A DNA stretch of 64,000 nt from Sequoia sempervirens (GCA_007258455.2 VDFB02254954.1:30340-94339), one strand, 5' to 3'; positions 24,155 to 36,900 are shown, counted from the stretch's first letter. Numbers and translations: made by a program. The notes: generated from the sequence alone by a model not told the origin.

Positions 24155-24512
24155 TCAATGGAAAACCTCATTTAGGATATCTAAATCCTCTTCACTAAAT
24201 GTAGGCCCCTCCTCAGCTGTGATCCATTCTGAATTAGAGTCAATCTCATCTAGATCAATTGGTTGATCATCTTCAACACTACCTGAGATTAGCAATGATG
24301 AACACAAATTCTCAACCTACTAGTGTATGCTACAAAAATACAAAATTATTGAAATCCACGATTAGAAAGATTCTAACCTTGAATTATCTTCAAACGAAGA
24401 CAAAGGTTGTGGTGGATGATGACCGAATCATTCATCTGTTATTGGTTCAATCATTTATGTTTTTTGGGGTGTGCTCAATAACATTCCAAGAGCGCTCAGA
24501 AGTAGAACTGCA
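24155..24512 (-). pseudogene. hAT transposase C-terminal remnant with intron
   Basis: On the minus strand 24512-24378 reads CSSTSERSWNVIEH, then a short broken stretch, then NLCLRLKIIQ. This is the hAT dimerisation motif (S-S-x-x-x-E-R-x-W-S-x-x-x-x-I-H pattern). A GT...AG intron fits 24377-24283 (95 bp). The last exon, 24282-24155, encodes DLDEIDSNSEW and EEDLDILNEVFH then stop, typical of plant hAT C termini. Two stops and one frameshift occur in the first exon. The rest of the transposase and the terminal inverted repeats are not visible. A host gene derived from a hAT transposase is a less likely alternative. Confidence 0.6.
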
Positions 24513-24599
24513 TTGGTGGGTTAGAATTTACATTGCCATCCAATGAAGTGATTTGGCCTTGTGACCGAAGTACTCTCGCCATTGCCCTAACATTAGATT

Positions 24600-25130
24600 A
24601 GTTGCAAAAGCAAAATTTAGAAATAAAGCCAAGCAATTGAATTTCATTTGTATAACTATTTAATGTGTGTTTAACTGCTTCCTGAAAGCGATAAAATGAG
24701 AAAAAAAATCAAAATTTTGAGGGTTTATTTAATAGGAAAAACCTATGGACCGGGTAACAAAATTGTGTTTTTCAGTCACATGCATTTAAAAAAAAAATTG
24801 CCCTTTTCTCCTCAGTTTGACCCAGGTTTCTCCTGTTTATTGAAAAACCCAGGCAACCGAGTCAAACCAGCATGGACAGGTCCTGGATATGTTTAAAATG
24901 GAAATGTGATAACTCATGTGATCTATTACCATAGGAGAAACAAAGCAGTGTGAACTGCAAGAAAAGAAAGCAGAGAATATGAGAGACACTCTAAGATATG
25001 TTGTTTGGTATGATACATTGACTACTCACCATTTATAATGGTTTTCTTGAAACTTGTTTTGCTGCAATTGGGAATCCATTTCCAAATCAGTGAGCACCTT
25101 GCTTAATATCATACAATGAAGAAGAAAGTA
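24600..25130. other. No recognisable gene
   Basis: A 66-codon plus-strand frame (24696-24896) shows no domain. The segment 24810-24870 has a loose inverted similarity around GTTTGAC/GTCAAAC but no sharp ends. Confidence 0.3.
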
Positions 25131-25250
25131 CTGAAGGGCAATCTCTCTGTCTCTCTCTCATACAAATGAGAACAGAGAAGAGATGACTGAAGGTCAATCT
25201 CTCTCTCATACAAGGAAAAAAAAGGACTGAAGGTCAATCTCTCTCTCCCC
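25131..25250 (+). repeat. Three copies of CTGAAGGTCAATCTCTCTCT
   Basis: The unit occurs near 25131, 25186 and 25227 and is joined to CT-rich and ATACAA segments. It looks like a local expansion around a CT microsatellite. Confidence 0.7.
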
Positions 25251-25940
25251 CCCATCCCAGAGACATTAACACACAAACAAAAATACATGGATTTTTTTTT
25301 CCTAAGCTGATAAAGATCTTGAGAATCAGGCCCCATTATCCTATTCCTGTCTATGGAGTTAAAATCTTAATGGTTTTGTTGAAGGGGTGGGATAATAGCT
25401 GTTAAATTCATAGTACTCTCTACATTGATTCTAACACAAGTAAATCTGGTAATTGTAGCAGCTGAAGCTTACCTTATTTCACTTGCATGCATTACCTAAT
25501 TCACTGAAACAGATCCAAACTTTAAAGCATGGCATAGCTGTCATTTTTAATTGAAAGTGAAACACCAAAGAATTGGTTATTGTTAATTAGCTTAGAGAGT
25601 AAATGTGGGAACAATAAGCACATAAAAATATATTATACAATATTTAAAACAGAAATTTTAGCATATTGTATGCCTCTTTACTGATGCAATTTAGGTGTTA
25701 CATGATTGGAGGTAAAGTTAAAGGTAGTTTTTAGGTCATTGCCAAATAGGACACCAATTTGGTGTATGAGATCCTCTGTGGAAGCCGACAAAAGGATTGC
25801 TTTCCTTCTTATTTATGATTCAGTGACATGTACAATCCACCCTACCCCCTTCTAGATTTGAAGGTGTGACCTCCCCAGGCTTACACAGGTTGTTGAAGAG
25901 GTCATTTAGATGATGTTCAAGCTCCAGTTTTAGAACTCGG

Positions 25941-26144
25941 ATGTGATGTTTTATCAAGGATTCAACTGTGTAGTTTTTGTGTCAGTCTCATTGGCCCATA
26001 TTTCATGAGTAGTGGTTCACAATAAACCATATCCCATAACCCATCTCATGAGATATGGGTTATTGTGAACCACTACTCATGAAATATGGGCCAATGAGAC
26101 TGACTCAAAAACTACACAGTTGAATCCTTGATAAAACATCACAT
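25941..26144. repeat. Near-perfect 204-bp inverted repeat (hairpin)
   Basis: Arms 25941-26033 and 26052-26144 are reverse complements over 93 bp with two mismatches (25980/26105 and 26026/26059) and no gaps, around an 18-base loop. The outer ends are ATGTGATG and CATCACAT. Such a structure would be a foldback MITE, a source of hairpin RNA, or an inverted-duplication artefact. I see no open frame and no convincing target-site duplication. Confidence 0.93.
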
Positions 26145-26541
26145 ACTTCGACACACTATAAAATGCCACCGTACTTGATAATGAATGTAATTGTTAAATT
26201 ATTTTATCTTGTAATGAATTTATATTCAAGTTTTTCCTTTGATGGCTACAGGTATTTTTCTTCTTTTTCTTTTCTCATGAACTCTTGGTTTTTATTTCTA
26301 CCACAAGGAGCTTCATGTGGGCAAAAGAGAAAAGCAAACAAAAGGTGAGGAAAGCAAATGCGCTCAGCTATGTAAAGGGTTGCTTTTTGGAAGCTTGCTT
26401 ACTATTTCCAAGGATAAAATGGAACTGTAACATACACTAGTTCATCACTGTTCAATGTCATCGGGAAGCATGTGATATTTTGCTTGGGGATGCAATTATA
26501 TTTACCAGGGAACTGAAGTCAAACACAACGTTTTGCATGAA

Positions 26542-26742
26542 CTGCTTTTCACGTACATTAATGTATCTATTAATCTGCTGGAATCTGCCTGGTTTGTAAA
26601 AATGCTTTTGCAACAGGAGTCCTTGGCATTGTGCATGTGATCTGCTTTTCATGTATGTTAATGTATCTATTGATCTGCTGGAATCTGCCTGTTTTGTAAG
26701 AATGCTTTTGCAATCAGGAGTCCCTGGCATTGTGCACGTGAT
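26542..26742 (+). repeat. Tandem duplication, about 2 x 100 bp
   Basis: Units starting at 26542 and 26642 begin CTGCTTTTCA and share CTGCTGGAATCTGCCTG and TTGGCATTGTGCA-like blocks, with one single-base indel. Confidence 0.9.
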
Positions 26743-27127
26743 CTCCTCAGGAAGAGGAGAGAATTAATATTGATGTATCAATCATATTATTGATATGATT
26801 AATGAAAAAATCAATGCTTTTTTTCACTTTAATGCTTGTCAGTAATTCTTGTGCATGAAAAGTAGACATGGAATTCAGGTACATGTTTTCATGTCATGGA
26901 GTGTGGGCAGCTACTCTTCATTGCATCTTATGGTATAGTGCTGTGCTCAATGTTGGCCTTTGTAGCATAAGTCTGTTGAATAATTATTTCATTTAGCTTC
27001 ATCACAGAATAAAAGCTAAATACAAAAATGTAAACAACGTTTGAAACCTGGCATTGATTGGACAAGGTAGATAAATTCTTCTTAAATATGAATTGGCTTA
27101 CAAAATCTTTTGGAAAGTAAGAGATAT

Positions 27128-27275
27128 ATGGTACATCAAATAAATGTTTTTGGTTACAGATAAATACAAGTGTACATGGTACATCAAATAAATGTTTTTT
27201 GGGTGCAGATAAATATAAGTGTGTATGGTACATCAAATAAATGTTTTTGGGTGCAGATTTATATAACTGTAATGT
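27128..27275 (+). repeat. Minisatellite, about 3 x 48-49 bp
   Basis: ATGGTACATCAAATAAATG recurs with its GGT at 27130, 27178 and 27227, each followed by a TTTTTGG...CAGAT block. The third copy decays after that. Confidence 0.9.
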
Positions 27276-29912
27276 GGAAGGGTTCAAGTTATTTGGGAAA
27301 GTTTTTAGTTTGAATACTTATTTAAAACCCTTATGACCGTCTCCTAGTATGTGGAAAGACAAACAAAAAGTCGATGATGTTGAAAAAATCAAAGCAGAAC
27401 ATTCTTTCTTGTTTGATGCAAGTACTTTAAGTTTTAGATGTGTTGCAGAGTTAAGATTTTGGCTGAAGTTCTTTTGGTTTGAATATCTTTATTTAAATTA
27501 GATGTATATGGCTTTCTTAGTATCTGATGACAATAAACAGAGTTGATTGTGAAAAATTCACAGCAAGACAGATGGGGAAAGTTAGCTACAGCTGAACACT
27601 AATGTTAGTTGGCAGACAAAAACCAAATTGGTTTACACAACATCACCCAGAATAGGGACATAAATGTATTGCAAATATTTGTTTTGGTGTGGAGATAAAG
27701 TGGTAGATATAGCTAGGTTCAAGGTTTTTGCCAAATTTTATAGTGAAACACTTTTCTTTTTAATTAATATTTGATGTAGTGAGCAAATATAGCAATACAA
27801 CCAAGATGTCAAAAAGGATCAAACCAAGGTTTAGAAAGGTCAGTATCAAAAGATAGCCACCACTTAAGCAAGTTCACCACTTTAAGCAAGAAGTGCAGTA
27901 AGCAAAACCAGCTGTCACAGATACATAATTACATAAGTGATATTTTTCAAAACCAGCATAATCTCTATACAACCGTTCCTTAGAATTTAAAGACAAAAAA
28001 ATAGAAAGTCAAGATTTATAAAGAATTAAAGTTGGATAAAACAGGAAAGTTACCACATTTTAACACTTCTTAGCTGGTTAAGAACCCAAATTGACTCACT
28101 TAATCATCATATTAAAACTAATTATCTTTTGAGGCGGATACATTTAAGTGTTAGATGAGGCAGGGTTTAAGATTTGTGCTGAGCTTTTATGCAAGCCTAT
28201 CTCTACATGTCTACTACTCAATATCCAAGGCCAATAAAACTGTAAGTCTGATTGCTAAAATATTAAAGCAGTACAAATTCGTAAATTAACTACATATAAG
28301 CACTATTATTAGTTACCAGACAAAATCTGAATTGACATACGTAATCATCATCACTGAAAGTAAGAGATGTACGCAATTTATTTTTAGGTGGAGAGAAATG
28401 TGTTAGATGTGGTAGGGGTAATTTTTATGCTGAAGTTCCAAGTGTGAATGCTTATTCAAAACCTACACACGCACGTTACTGTTTCTTCATAGTATGCAAT
28501 AAAATGGAAATTCAATGATAGGAAAAAATTAAAGCACTGTAAAATGGGGAAGTCCTTTAAACATCATAATTATTTGGTCGAAGAAACATTTGATGGGCCC
28601 TACCATGTTGCGACAACGTCCTCTTTTATATCTTTGCTTTTTCTCTTGATTTTTCTTCAATTTGGGCCTTGTCTTGAATATATTGTTTTAGTGCTCGATT
28701 GTCTTGTAGCGTCGAATCTAATATTTGCCTCTTTGCTACTGATATCTTATCTTTAGAATTGGGTTGGTTTGATCTCAAAAGGTTTTCTTCTCAAATCAAA
28801 TTGTGATTGTGATTATTCCTCGTCTCTCGGAATCAATTGCCGATGTGATCATGTTTTGCTTTCCAAATTTATTGTTCCCACAATTTGACAATTTTGGAAT
28901 TCGATTGTTGCTTGTCATCTTGTATGCCATTTTTTTTCGAATCGAATGTGTTCTAGGTCATTAGTGTCATATGAAAGAGACATCATGAGAGAAAGGATTC
29001 ACCATCATTTTGCTTGCACAAATACTATGGTGACACACTTCATTCTAGGCATCTTGTATCCTTGTCTTGTGTGCTTTTGATCTCATGGAAACAATAAATA
29101 GGGCTTTGACTAAGTTAGAAGTTTAGACCTTAAATGCTTTCATAGCAGACTCTTAAAGGTGTTTTCCAACATTGCATTATGTACTAAAATATTGTGGGAA
29201 CGTGAACTAGTTTTTCATATTTGTAGGTATAGAGGACATGATTGCATCGACAAGATGCAATTGTAATAGACGGTCAAAATTGCATCTTAGATGGCTTTTT
29301 CTTGAAACTTAGAACATCAAAACTTAGTAAGTCACAATGATCTATACACCTTCATAGTCTTAGGTTTGGTACTCAACCCACACCAATCAAGGTAAACATG
29401 AAATAGCCAAGTGACCTCCTACACCCCTCTTTCATTTAAGCATTTATTGTTATATGTCCTACTCAACTCTTTGTATTTGTTTAGGTATTTTTATTATATT
29501 ATATATTAGACCTAGATCTATACTTCTAGGTACCTCAAGGACCATTGGGGTTTCACTTATTTTCGTCCACATTTTGGTAAAACCCCTTTAGGATTTTGAT
29601 CTTCCCAACAATGATTTTTAATTTGACCTTTTTAAATTTTCACACCTTTAGTTTAGATATGAAGTTTATTGGTTATTCTTCCTTTACCCATAGTGGTTTG
29701 ACTTGGTTATTGATTCTTTGACTATGAAATCCCATCAACCCTTCTTGTTAGCTTATATCACCACATGCATCAAAGATTTTAATATGTTTTTATAGTTTTT
29801 ACATGATCCACTTCTCCTTGATGACAACATATCCTTTTTACCATAAAGAGTAAAGATGGTGGTACACGTTCCATATTTCATTATGTATATGACTTTTCAT
29901 CTTTCATAAATC
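27276..29912. other. No recognisable gene
   Basis: 2.6 kb of AT-rich sequence with no open frame above 71 codons and no recognised domain on either strand. Confidence 0.35.
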
Positions 29913-30480
29913 TTGTTTGTTTGCCCTTCTATTTCGGATGCTTTCTCTTTGCTTGTCCATGAGCTTCATATTGATTATACCACTCCCATGACTAGTGCTA
30001 GTGATGCTGATGTTCTTGATGTTGACTATGTTATGATTGGTGATGAACCTAATGTTGAAGATTCTTCTTGTATTACAAGTGATAGTGTTTTTCACTTGAG
30101 TACATCTTTATTTTCATGCCACATGTAATGAAGAAGACTAAGATGCTTGCATCAACGATATGCTTTAGTTGTCCTCACCACCACATGATATTGCTTTGCT
30201 TAATGATGTTCACAATTTTCCATCAATGTATGAGGATCCCTTGGATTGTATAGATGCTCCTAGGGCTCATGATTGTATGCTTCATCTTTCTAAGGAAAAT
30301 GCTATTAATGAATCAATGCTAGTCATATTTAGTGGAAATGAAAATGCAATATTACATGTTCGATTGTTTTTATCTTCACATTATGGGCTTATACATGATA
30401 TTGTTTTTCTATTAGATGTATTCAAAGACACTAATATTAATAGAGCATTGCAATTGTTTCTTTCACATAATGTTTATTAG
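29913..30480 (+). pseudogene. Unrecognised retroelement-like coding relic
   Basis: Two plus-strand open stretches in different frames, 29913-30128 (VLDVDYVMIGDEPNVEDSS) and 30169-30480 (YEDPLDCIDAPRAHDCML, ENAINESMLVIFSG), have protein-like composition, acidic and without low-complexity runs. Only about 40 bp separates them, with stops between. I do not recognise the family. A gypsy gag-pol spacer is a guess from context only. Confidence 0.3.
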
Positions 30481-31329
30481 CCATCATTTCATGCTTTATC
30501 ATGTTTTTAGGCTTGGGGAGGAGGAAAGGTGAAGGTGAGTCAGTGTGTCCCTAATTGTTGCAGAAGAAGCTCCCTCTTTCAAGGAGGAGAGAGCAACACA
30601 ACTTGTTTAACTTGTATTCATTGCAACACTACACACGAAAATTGGTGCACACATAATTGTTCATGTGAATGGAAACTAAGACATCTAAGGCTAGTATTGT
30701 TGTAAAGATCAAGTGAAGTGGTAGTCTTGATGGATGAATGATTAGATGGATTAGTTGATTTTATTTTATTTGAGGTTGTGGCTATAATAAATGGATAGGG
30801 GCTAAGGTGTTGGTTGGATAGGAAGTATAATTCCTGGAGTTGTAGAGATTGCTATCTAAGGTGATCTTCTAGGATATTGAGTTGGTTCATGGAAGAGAAC
30901 TATGGGAATATGAGGAACCTCTTCCTAGGGCTCTCTTGCTAAGTATGGTCATAATCTTACACACATTAAAAGCAAGTTCAATTGTTGAGATTATTTTTAT
31001 GCTTTTGTTGTTTTGGTTGTTTGGAGAGTGTATTATTCATTTGTATGTCTTGGTTCAATTTGTTCAAGAATGATTTATAAAGTAATAAATCTTTTGTTTT
31101 GATTTTCTTGGGGTTTATATTGTTTTTGAATGTCTTTTTTTATGTTTTGAATGAAATTGTAAGCTCTAATATAATTAAACAAATAAAACAAAACAATCTA
31201 ATCTAATTATTTCAAATTAACTTAACTAAATTAATCTAAATTTGTTAAATATAATTTGCTTTCCTTTTTGCAATTTTTGGAATAAATAATGAAATAAATA
31301 AATAAAATAATTATTTTGTACTAGTTGTA
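30481..31329. other. No recognisable gene
   Basis: A 63-codon plus-strand frame at 30882-31073 has no domain. The last 250 bp are very A/T-rich. Confidence 0.3.
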
Positions 31330-32948
31330 GTTTTGGAGTGTCACTCCCATTGCTCCCATTCTCTCGTAGCTCCCATCCTCTATGCTTGGTGGCTATCATC
31401 TCATGCCGCATGTTCCACTTGTCCATGATGTGTTGCTAGGTGGCGTTCCCCCTCCGATGCGGGATCCTTTGGGTGGCTCCTTTATTATTTTGGGTGCTGC
31501 TATGGCTGTTATGCATGTGTCCTTGCCTAGGGCTTTGAATTTTTCTATTGGAGTTGTCAATGTTTATGTTTTGATTTCTTCTACTAGGGTTGTGGGTGTG
31601 TGTTGCACCTCACCTTTCGGGTTTTCTATTATTGCTATTGGTCAGAGCTTTGCTCATGATATTAGATCTATTCATCTATTGAGGGAGGAAACTTGTCCTT
31701 TTCCTTGCGCCAAATCATCCTTGGTGGTGGTTTGTGGCTAGAATGTCAAAAACAAGGACTTTTGCCAATGCAGCGGTATCGTGTGCAAATTCTTCAATAT
31801 TTGGCCTTCACTTCTTGATCTTCAGAAATGGGTTCTAGATTCTTGGAGGCCTCTTGTGGTGGGTAAGATTGAGCTCTTTCCCTATGCTAAAGGTTTTTCA
31901 TTGCTTATTTTGCCTCTTCTCAGGATAGAAATTGGTGTTGAGTAAGCTATGGGCTTGGGGGGAGCACTTTCTCTGTTAAGCCTCGATCAACCTCCTTTAA
32001 CCCTCTTATTGAGCCACTAAATGTGCATTCAATGCGGGTTAGATTTCTAAACCTCCTATAGTTTTGGGAGGTTTCATGTTATGAGGCCATAGGCAACTCT
32101 ATGGGTCACTACTTGAAAGTTGATGATTCCACTTCTTACATGGGGCATTTTACTTTTGTTTGTATTTTGGTGGATATTGAAATCTCCAAGCCTCTTCATA
32201 GAGATGTGGTTTTGATGGTTAGGGATAGGCCTTGGACTCATCCTCTCGATTATGAGAGCCTCCCCTTTAGATGTCGTCGATGCTTCTTCATTTGTCACGT
32301 GGCTACAAATTATCCTCTCTCGAGTCATAAGGGCACTACTACATGGTGGAAGGATGCTAATGAAGATAACTATTCATGCTTTTGATTCTCGATTAGATGA
32401 CTTGTCTTAGGATGATGACACGTCTTTTGCTTCTGGCACAACTTTAACATGTCCTTCAAACTCTTGGGGAACCTCCTGACTTGACCTCACAACCTAATTT
32501 TCCCTTGGATTTAGATCAACTTAAGATTACTCTTGTGGTGGATGGCCACCTTTTTCCTTGCCATTCTATGGCTCTCTCCTTGTATGTTGATGGGCTCTCT
32601 GTGGGGGAATTCCCCCTGCTTCCCCTTGTTATGAGAATTTGGATGTTAATGTCTCCTAGATTATTGTAAGGAGGAAGAATGGTACTCCTATATCAATTCC
32701 TTGAACTCATGTTCATGTGTTGGGGCATATGCCAACTCGTTTTAGGCCTGATATTGTCTAAATGGGACCTTGAGGTTCCCAACTCATTCTTTTACTTGTT
32801 ATTGTTTATGGCAGCTTGGCTGCAATTGTTCCTATTTTGGTTGTGATGTTTCTATGTTGTTCTTTGCCAACTTGGGCCTTTTTTTCCTTACCTTATGGAA
32901 ACTTTGTAAAGATTCAGGAACCTAGTGTCTTGCTTATTTTAATAAAAA
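31330..32948 (+). mobile_element. LINE-like element: ORF1 followed directly by 3' UTR and poly-A
   Basis: Broken plus-strand frames give a LINE ORF1: KWVLDSWRPLVVGKIELFPY at about 31830, an 'RFLNL' stretch near 32040, DVVLMVRDRPW near 32210 and a zinc knuckle CRRCFFICHVATN near 32275, whose final Cys is lost. TTTWWKDANED follows near 32340. No endonuclease or reverse transcriptase comes after it: the ORF1 tail passes into about 300 bp of T-rich UTR and ends TTTTAATAAAAAAC at about 32948. The terminal ~363 bp are homologous to the insert at 1025-1388. Hence it is either an internally deleted LINE or a non-autonomous ORF1-only family. The left end is approximate. Confidence 0.6.
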
Positions 32949-33039
32949 ACTAAATTGAATAGTTGACAATAAATAAACAAATACATTAAATTAATCAAAT
33001 TATTTTGAATAATTTAACATAGTTGACTAATGAAATGAA

Positions 33040-33990
33040 ATTTTTTGATATCAATGATAAAAGTGGGTTTTTGAAAGTGCTTAAACCCTTTTACAACTAG
33101 TATAAGAACAACAAAAAATCCCATTTACATAGAAAAATCAAAATAGCTAGCCATAACAAGTGGGAATCAAAAACTAGAAACCAACAACAAATAGAATTAG
33201 AGACAAAAAATTAATAGCAAACCAATAAGGGAGACCAAAAAACAAGACTAAGTAGAAGAGAGATTCTTCAAACCATCAACAATGTCCCACTCCTCTTGGA
33301 AGAAACCTATTTGGTCCTCTAAAGTCTCATTGTCCAAGTCAACAACTCTCTTTCAGGTTCATTTGATTTCTAATGTGGGATAATCTCTATTGATTCCTAG
33401 ATACTATTCATAGTATGAAGAACATGACTAATGTATACATGATTACAAATCCATACATCACAATGAGGGGGGTTTTGAGATGGAGATGAGGAAGCGAGGG
33501 ATGCTTGTAAAGGTATTTTTTCTCTAAGAGATTGATAAGGATACCAAGATACACATCCTATGGACAAGGTGGTTAAACAATTTGGAGGGCTAAGACTTGT
33601 AGCTTTGCCCCTATTCAAGGTAATACACAAGGGGATATGCAATGCTAGGCTAGGGCTACTAGGGAGAGTAGGATGACCCCTATTGACACTAGAGACACCC
33701 ATCAAATATGCAAGAGGGAAACAAGTAGGCACAACTACTAGAGGATAATCTAGAGTGGGAGGACATGACGAAGTAGGATAGGTTACAACAATAGAGAGTG
33801 AGAAGGATGATGTAGACTATGAGCTCAATATGGAGAGCTCTACAAGAGACCAAAGGATAAATGTGTCATTGATGCCATAATATCCATTATTTGAGCTATC
33901 AACCTCAACAAAGAGAGTGTGGGGCCGCAAGAGAGGTAGAGGAATCGTCCCTAGGACCAAGTCCTCCAAGATAGGTTGTAACAAACCTCT
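33040..33990 (-). pseudogene. Possible ORF1 C-terminus with 3' tail, minus strand
   Basis: The minus strand has an open end reading VDLDNETLEDQIGFFQEEWD and IVDGLKNLSST before a TAG at 33248-33250. A T-rich region follows with GTAAAAGGGTTTAAGC and ATCAAAAAATTTC near 33050, similar in style to the LINE-like tails at 1388 and 32948. The part above 33370 is broken. This is a tentative, composition-led call; the relic lies tail to tail with the element ending at 32948. Confidence 0.3.
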
Positions 33991-36900
33991 CCTAGTAGGA
34001 GGGAGATCTTTGTAAATATCCTTTTATTTATTGCTTTGTAATACATACACTCATGTACTCATTTCTTTGTTACATAAATTTGATGATATTTATGATTTTT
34101 ATTATCAATGTTTAATTTTATTTCATTTGATGTGAGAATGTGGGCACAATGGATGAATGCACATTTATTGTGACACTTAATTGGGGATTTTGAGCCTTTT
34201 ATTTTTATTATTTCAAATGAGATATGATATTTTGTTTAATTATAGGTGTCTTATCTTTACTCAACCTCACACTAAATTTTTTACTCCTATAGAGATTGAA
34301 ATTTGACTTGGCAAAAGAGAGTTGGTTATATTACCAAGTGATTTGAATTATTCTACAATAGGGTTAACTAGCCTAAGTTTATGTTTGCATAGTAATCTAC
34401 TATTGAGATTATGCCAATTAACCCTTTATTGCTTTAACTATAAATAAATATTTGTTTATTAAATGAAGCTAAAACACTTAAAGAAGGAAAGTATGCTAAT
34501 TACATAAAGTTGATAAATAAAAATCACAAGCTAAATATAAAAGGGGAAAAAACTATAAAATAAGAACATGGACCAAATGTTTGGAGATGACTATGCTGGA
34601 CACTAATGCTTTGCACAGATGACATCATGATACACTATAGTCCCATACGGCCAAAAAATGTAAAATATTGGTTTTCTAAAAAAACTTCTCTTGCACATAC
34701 AAAATTTAAATTAGGGAGTATGATGAAGTTTACTAGTAACGAGAATAGTGTGATGACAATGCAATAAACTAATCTATTAAAATAAATTTTATAAAATGAT
34801 GATGAAATTAAGGAGAAGATATCATCAAATGCAAATAATATGGAATGCTATTTTCCTGAATCCAAATTACAACACAAGAAAAGGAAAAGAAAAATAAATC
34901 TATTGGTGGTTATTTGGGGATTTGCTTTTAGGTCAAATCCCTATTTTGGTATTTCTACCTCCACAACATCCTATTTTTAATAATATTTAAAAATAGAGAT
35001 TGTAAATGCAAAGCTAAATAGAATACTAGAAAACTAGAATGCCAATAATACTAAATTCCAAGATGTTATCAACACCCAAGATATAATAAAGAAAGAAATG
35101 AGACAAATAAAAGATATTGGAACAAACACACAAAAATAATATCACCTCCAAAACCTGAAGCAATGAAGAGGGATAATGTTGATATGTAGAAGTTGCCACC
35201 ACACCTCCATGAATGTAAAAAACACAATGAGAGTATTCACATATATAGAATGATGGTAAAAGTCTTCACAACAATGGAGATGGTTCATAATTTTAAATGT
35301 AAAGCTTGAGAGCTTGGGAATTATTTTTTCCAAGTGATTGAATTGAGAGAACAAATGTTTGAACTAGGTCAAAGAGAGGAACAAAGGGAAGATAATCACC
35401 ATGAATCTATTCAAGATGGTTTACTTCCAAGTAGTAGACCGTGATACAAAAATAAACACTTGGACAAAATCATGGATTCTTGTAGGCCACTAACACGTTG
35501 CATTGACATTCATATGTAGTGCTCTCATCTAGACAATTTGGACCAAGAAAAGGTTCATAACATTAGGAAGAACACAAAAAAAATATAAAAAAGGTGTTAG
35601 TACTTTGGCATCAAGATAATGTTAGATAAGGCACTAGAGTGAGTGCAAGGTACAATGTGAAATCACAAGTGTATGCAAATTTTGACATTATAACTCCATC
35701 CCAGTATGCATCATATGAGATTCTCGAATTACATTGGACTATATTTGGAGAACACCCTTTTTATGAGATTACAAAGACACATGGGGGGTTCAATATAAGA
35801 AAACACCAACCAATGTACTTGTAGGAACTCTCATGTAGGCTCTCATTAGAGGGCACCTTCGTAAGAACATAAGGGTTAAAATGTCGCCTAGAGTAGAGAA
35901 TGGGAGAAGAGTAGGAGTCCAAGACACTCAGAATTAGGGTTCACGATAACATTGACTTATTGATACCAACACTTATATACTCATTATGACCTTTGATTTC
36001 CCCTAGCATGGGATACCTTATTGTACTTGTTTAGGAACTTTCTTATCAACACACACACACACACACATATACTTCTAGATTGAACCATTTTATTTGAAAT
36101 GGAATTGATTCACATCCCCTTCCTTTTATGCACATGGAGTGTTTAGGTTCAACTTCTATTTGGTGGATCTTTATTTATTTATTGATGTATATGTTTGGAT
36201 ATGGATAGATGGATACACATGTATGTATACTTTAATAAATGTATGATTGAACAAAAAGATATTTTTATGTATGTATGCTTTTGATGACATTATCTTCTAT
36301 TTTGATTTTGACACTAGTTGAGATGAATTAAATATGACACATCCTACACACTAGAGTTCTAGAATGTAAAAGGGAATAATGGGAACAAGAGATATGGAGG
36401 GGATAATTTGAAGTGATCTATCAATGGGAAAAAGATTAATCTTAGTCCAAAACGATTACAATTTTTTTACATAGGATAACTTTGATACTTTCCAATTTAT
36501 AGATATTTCCCTAGATTTAGGTCCTTGATGGCTAATAGGTCAAATCATGATAATGGGGAAAATCCTCAACAAAAGGAAGACTTTATAAATAAGTAATGGT
36601 TACTTGTTGTTGGATTTTTTTTTTTTCTTTATTTTTTCTATTTTATTTTCTATTTTTGAATATGGAACCCTTAGGCCTAGTGCCACATTATTAGGAATAA
36701 GTGGGGGGAGATCACCAAAGGATAGGTATAGGCAAGTAAGGGCATTCCATTCTCCTTTTCCTTGAACCCATGCAACTTAGAAGAAGTTAGGGTTCACTAC
36801 TAGGGGTCAAGGATAAAGGAGAAGAGTGTAATAGACAAATTACAATCAATAGTTACCTCTTATCTTCTAATACTTTTATCACCGTGGAGGATTATAAATA

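Noticed and set aside
32101..32385. 94-codon frame as a host zinc-finger protein
   Set aside because: The CRRC...H knuckle lies in a DUF4283-type LINE ORF1 context shared with 63.65 kb, and lacks its final Cys.
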